From: Streptomyces sp. NBC_01283
Lineage (GTDB): Bacteria > Actinomycetota > Actinomycetes > Streptomycetales > Streptomycetaceae
Length of the DNA stretch: 64,000 nt
Direction of reading: 5' to 3'
NCBI RefSeq assembly: GCF_041435335.1
Contig: NZ_CP108430.1
Location: 1,302,001 to 1,366,000, forward strand
Shown here piece by piece: positions 61,390-64,000 of the stretch; position 1 is the first letter of the stretch, and every line of letters begins with the position of its first letter. The notes beneath the pieces were generated by a model. It saw only the letters and a list, made by a program, of their open reading frames with translations. It searched no databases and was not told the origin of the DNA. The position numbers and the translations under genes are program-made.

Positions 61390-63525
61390 TCAGGTCGTCG
61401 CGTCCGCGAGGGCCAGCTCGTGCAGCTGGTCCGGCGGGCCGGGCCGTGCGTAGTACCAGCCCTGGGCCGTGTCGCAGCCCAACTCTCGCAGCTGATCCGC
61501 CTGGGCGCCCGTCTCCACGCCCTCGACCGTGACCGCGAGGTCCAGGCTGTGGGCGAGCGAGACGATCCCCTCGACGAGCTTCAGATCCCCGGGGTCGGCC
61601 GGGAAGTGCTGCATGCCCTGCGTGAAGGAGCGGTCGAGCTTGAGGATGCTCACCGGCAGGCGGCGCAGGTTGGCGAGGTTCGAGTAGCCCGTGCCGAAGT
61701 CGTCGAGCGCGATGTCCACGCCCATCTCGGCCAGCCGCCGCAGCGGCTTGAGCAGGTCGTCGTCGGCGCCGATCAGCGCGGACTCGGTCACCTCCAGGCA
61801 CAGGGCGCCCGGTTCGAGCCCGGCGCGCTCCAGGATCTCCACCGTGTCCGAGACCAGGCCGGGGTGGCTCAGCTGCATGGGCGAGAGGTTGACGTTCACG
61901 CGCAGCGGCCCGGCGTCCTTGTGGCGCGCCTCCCACGTACGGGCCTGGCGGACCGACTCCTCCAGGACCCAGCGGCCGAGCGGCACGATCAGACCGGTGT
62001 GCTCGGCGAGCGGGATGAACCGGTCGGGGCCGATGATGCCGTGCTGCGGATGCAGCCACCGCACCAGCGCCTCCGCCCCGCGCACGCTGCCGTCACCGAG
62101 GTGCACCAGGGGCTGGTACTCGATGAAGAACTCGCCCCGCTCCAGGGCGGCGGGCAGTGCGGTGGTCAGTCCGTGCCGGGTGATGGCGCGGGCGTCGGCC
62201 TCGGGGTCGGCGAGCTCGAAGCGGTTGCCGCCCGCGGACTTCGCGCGGTACATCGTGATGTCCGCGCTGCGCAGCACCTCCGCCGCGCCGCGCTCCCCGG
62301 CCGGCCCCTCGACGATGCCGATGCTGCCGCGCACGGTCAGTTCCCGGCCCTCGACGCGGATGGGCGTGGAGAGCGCGTGCATGATGCGCCCGGCGAGCTC
62401 GTCCACCTCGGCCTCGGTGTCGCGGCCGGTGGTCAGCGCCACGAACTCGTCGCCGCCGAGCCGCGCGACCATCTCGCCGGGGGCGGTGGCGCACGACTGG
62501 AGCCGGTCGGCGACCTCGACGAGGAGCCGGTCGCCCGCGGCGTGCCCGAGGCTGTCGTTGACGGTCTTGAAGCCGTCGAGGTCGAGGTAGCAGAGCCCGA
62601 ACCGGGCGCCGTCGCCCGCCGCGAGGGCCTTCTCCAGGCGCTCGAAGAACAGGGTGCGGTTGGGCAGGCCGGTGAGCGCGTCGTGCGTGGCCTCGTAGCG
62701 AAGGCGCAGATTGAGCAGCCGGCGCTCGGTGGTGTCCTCCATCAACGCCAGCTGGTACTGCGGCACTCCGTCCGCGTCACGCAGCAGCGAGACGGTCAGG
62801 TTGGTCCACAGGACGGTGCCGTCGGGCCGGTAGAAGGCCTTCTCCACGCGGTAGTGCTCGCGCTCCCCGCGCACCAGCTCCTCGTAGAGCTTCCATACGT
62901 GGGGTGAGTCGTCGGGGTGCGTCCAGTTCGCGACGTTGCGTCCGCGCAGCTGGCTCTCCAGGCCGCCGAACATGCGGATCAGCGCGTCGTTCACCTCGAG
63001 GACCGTGCCCGTGAGGTCGGCGATGCCGATGCCGATCGCCGCGCCGTGGAAGACGGCACGGAAGCGTGCCTCGCTCGCGTGCAGGGCTTCGGCGACGGCA
63101 CTGCGGGCGTTCAGGGCCGCCCGGGATATCGCCTCCTGCTCGGCGAGGGTCCGCTCGCGCAGGGCTGCCGCGAACCCCGCGGCCACGGCGTGCTGCACGC
63201 GTGCGCACCGGGCCCGCAGCTCCTCCTGGGGGCCGTCGTCGCCGCAGTACAGGACGAGGTAGGCGTCCACGCAGTCGAGCGTGCGGCTGAGCGCCTCGGG
63301 GTCGGTGCAGTGCGTACCGACGAGCGCGGCGCCGATCGCCTGGCCCTCGGCGGCGTCGAAGATCCGCTCGTGCAGCGCGGCACGCAACCTCTGGGCCAGC
63401 GGCACCAGTTGCAGCTCGAACTCGGGACGGGTCAGCGACGTCGCCGTGACCGGGAAGATCGCGCGGCTCCATATCGTGGCGAACCTGCGCACTCTGCCCT
63501 CGGGGCCGTCCGGTTCCCCGCTCAT
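61390..63525 (-). CDS. rmdA: PAS-GGDEF-EAL cyclic-di-GMP enzyme, RmdA-like
   Basis: 711-aa cytoplasmic protein. An N-terminal helical region (1-145) is followed by PAS (~150-265, with RFRAVFHGAAIGIGIADL), GGDEF (intact LGGDEF at 356-361) and EAL (intact EAL at 485-487; DDFGTGYSNLANL and LKLDRSFTQG complete the phosphodiesterase site). The order and length resemble S. coelicolor RmdA (SCO0928 from memory), a c-di-GMP phosphodiesterase that affects development. Both active sites appear complete. The ATG overlaps the stop of a DUF574 methyltransferase gene (ATGA), so the two are coupled. Confidence 0.9.
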   Translation of the reverse strand: MSGEPDGPEGRVRRFATIWSRAIFPVTATSLTRPEFELQLVPLAQRLRAALHERIFDAAEGQAIGAALVGTHCTDPEALSRTLDCVDAYLVLYCGDDGPQEELRARCARVQHAVAAGFAAALRERTLAEQEAISRAALNARSAVAEALHASEARFRAVFHGAAIGIGIADLTGTVLEVNDALIRMFGGLESQLRGRNVANWTHPDDSPHVWKLYEELVRGEREHYRVEKAFYRPDGTVLWTNLTVSLLRDADGVPQYQLALMEDTTERRLLNLRLRYEATHDALTGLPNRTLFFERLEKALAAGDGARFGLCYLDLDGFKTVNDSLGHAAGDRLLVEVADRLQSCATAPGEMVARLGGDEFVALTTGRDTEAEVDELAGRIMHALSTPIRVEGRELTVRGSIGIVEGPAGERGAAEVLRSADITMYRAKSAGGNRFELADPEADARAITRHGLTTALPAALERGEFFIEYQPLVHLGDGSVRGAEALVRWLHPQHGIIGPDRFIPLAEHTGLIVPLGRWVLEESVRQARTWEARHKDAGPLRVNVNLSPMQLSHPGLVSDTVEILERAGLEPGALCLEVTESALIGADDDLLKPLRRLAEMGVDIALDDFGTGYSNLANLRRLPVSILKLDRSFTQGMQHFPADPGDLKLVEGIVSLAHSLDLAVTVEGVETGAQADQLRELGCDTAQGWYYARPGPPDQLHELALADATT

Positions 63526-64000
63526 GCCCTGCGCCCAACGCCGGCGAACCCGGAGAAGGAGTACGGATCCTCCTCCTCGGGCGCGGTCTCGGGCCGCCAG
63601 CGCGGCATCGGCACGAGGCCGGGTTCCACCATGTCGTATCCCTCGAAGAACCGCGCGATCTCTTCGCGCGAGCGCATGATCAGTGGATTGCGGATGTCCT
63701 TGTAGACGCCGACGGCCTGACCGGCCTGCTCGGCGGGGATCGGCATCCCTTCGTACGAGGCGTGCGTGAGGGCGATCACGCTGCCGGGCGCAGTTGCGTC
63801 CCGCAGTTCGGCGACCGCTGTGTAGGGATCGTACGCGTCCTCCACGAAATGCAGGACGGCGACGAGGAGAAGGGCCACCGGGCGGTCCAGGTCGAGCAGT
63901 CCGTTGACCTCCGAACTGCCCAGAATGTCCTGTGGCTTGCGCAGATCCGCGGCGACGACGGCGGCCTTCTCGTCGCCGTCGAGCACGGCACGGCTGTGCG
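63522..64000 (-). CDS. DUF574/SAV2177 family SAM-dependent methyltransferase, C-terminal part (runs off the window)
   Basis: About 158 C-terminal residues are visible. AVLDGDEKAAVVAADLRKPQ, LDRPVALLLVAVLHFVEDAY and HASYEGMPIPAEQAGQAVGV match the family. The end carries MVEPGLVPMPRWRPE like its relative near 43 kb, and the SAM loop lies beyond base 64000. It overlaps the RmdA-like gene by 4 nt. Substrate unknown; coupling to a c-di-GMP enzyme is notable. Confidence 0.88.
   Translation of the reverse strand, partial: HSRAVLDGDEKAAVVAADLRKPQDILGSSEVNGLLDLDRPVALLLVAVLHFVEDAYDPYTAVAELRDATAPGSVIALTHASYEGMPIPAEQAGQAVGVYKDIRNPLIMRSREEIARFFEGYDMVEPGLVPMPRWRPETAPEEEDPYSFSGFAGVGRRA

Overview
The window is actinobacterial and almost certainly from a Streptomyces chromosome. 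The DNA is very GC-rich with strong GC bias at third codon positions, GTG starts are common, and leucine TTA codons are almost absent. Lineage-typical families are present: DUF574 (SAV2177-like) methyltransferases, an XRE/DUF5753 regulator, an SCO6745-like protein, a PIG-L deacetylase, egtABCD and an RmdA-like GGDEF-EAL protein. From memory, the order trx / egtABCD / sdhCAB / rmdA resembles a left-arm region of S. coelicolor (around SCO0885-SCO0928). I could not check this.

Layout. 1-3.9 kb: argG (partial), a CmoM-like methyltransferase and two tandem secreted WDG-repeat proteins. 3.9-11.6 kb: a cobalt/B12 block, with cbiMNQO behind a cobalamin riboswitch, a GNAT and a TsaD-like gene, and metE behind a second cobalamin riboswitch. 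11.6-19.5 kb: a MarR regulator, a NarL-type two-component pair, an SCO6745-like protein, a serine hydrolase with altered catalytic motifs, a PIG-L deacetylase and a P450. 19.5-26.5 kb: an arsR-SRPBCC-RibD operon, a dehydrogenase relic, a pirin, a TPR protein, two fluoride-channel genes, and an NmtR-like sensor divergent from a P1B-4 Co/Ni ATPase with a degenerate copy of its 3' end. 26.5-34.3 kb: a lone CheB-type methylesterase, a disulfide oxidoreductase, a thioredoxin with a SigR-type promoter, a LacI regulator, an amidase, a GH18 hydrolase, a PemK/MazF-like protein and a bacterial PARG-like hydrolase. 34.5-39 kb: egtABCD, all overlapping. 39-46 kb: an orphan sugar-binding lipoprotein, a dodecin, a HAD phosphatase, a coupled XRE - DUF574 - PucR-like operon facing an HxlR regulator, and a luciferase-like flavin oxidoreductase. 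46-54.5 kb: a short UvrA, a GH16 glucanase, an FGGY kinase with an SDR, an SRPBCC protein, and an aldo/keto reductase facing a LysR gene. 54.5-64 kb: an acyl-CoA synthetase, sdhCAB facing a second LysR gene, a VOC protein, and the GGDEF-EAL protein coupled to a second DUF574 methyltransferase (partial).

How the parts work together. Cobalt is handled at both ends. CbiMNQO imports it, the B12 riboswitches tune import and the B12-independent methionine synthase, and the NmtR/P1B-4 pair exports excess. Thiol and redox genes (egt, thioredoxin, disulfide oxidoreductase, PIG-L deacetylase) are numerous. Many genes are translationally coupled through ATGA/GTGA overlaps. Several regulator genes carry a TANNNT box 6-7 nt upstream of the start codon, which suggests leaderless transcripts. 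In-frame TTA codons seen in three genes (HxlR regulator, DUF574 methyltransferase, FGGY kinase) point to bldA dependence.

Limits: everything was read by eye, with no database searches. Family names rest on motifs and remembered homologues. Promoter and operator calls are pattern matches only. I saw no tRNA, rRNA, CRISPR array, intact insertion sequence or phage.
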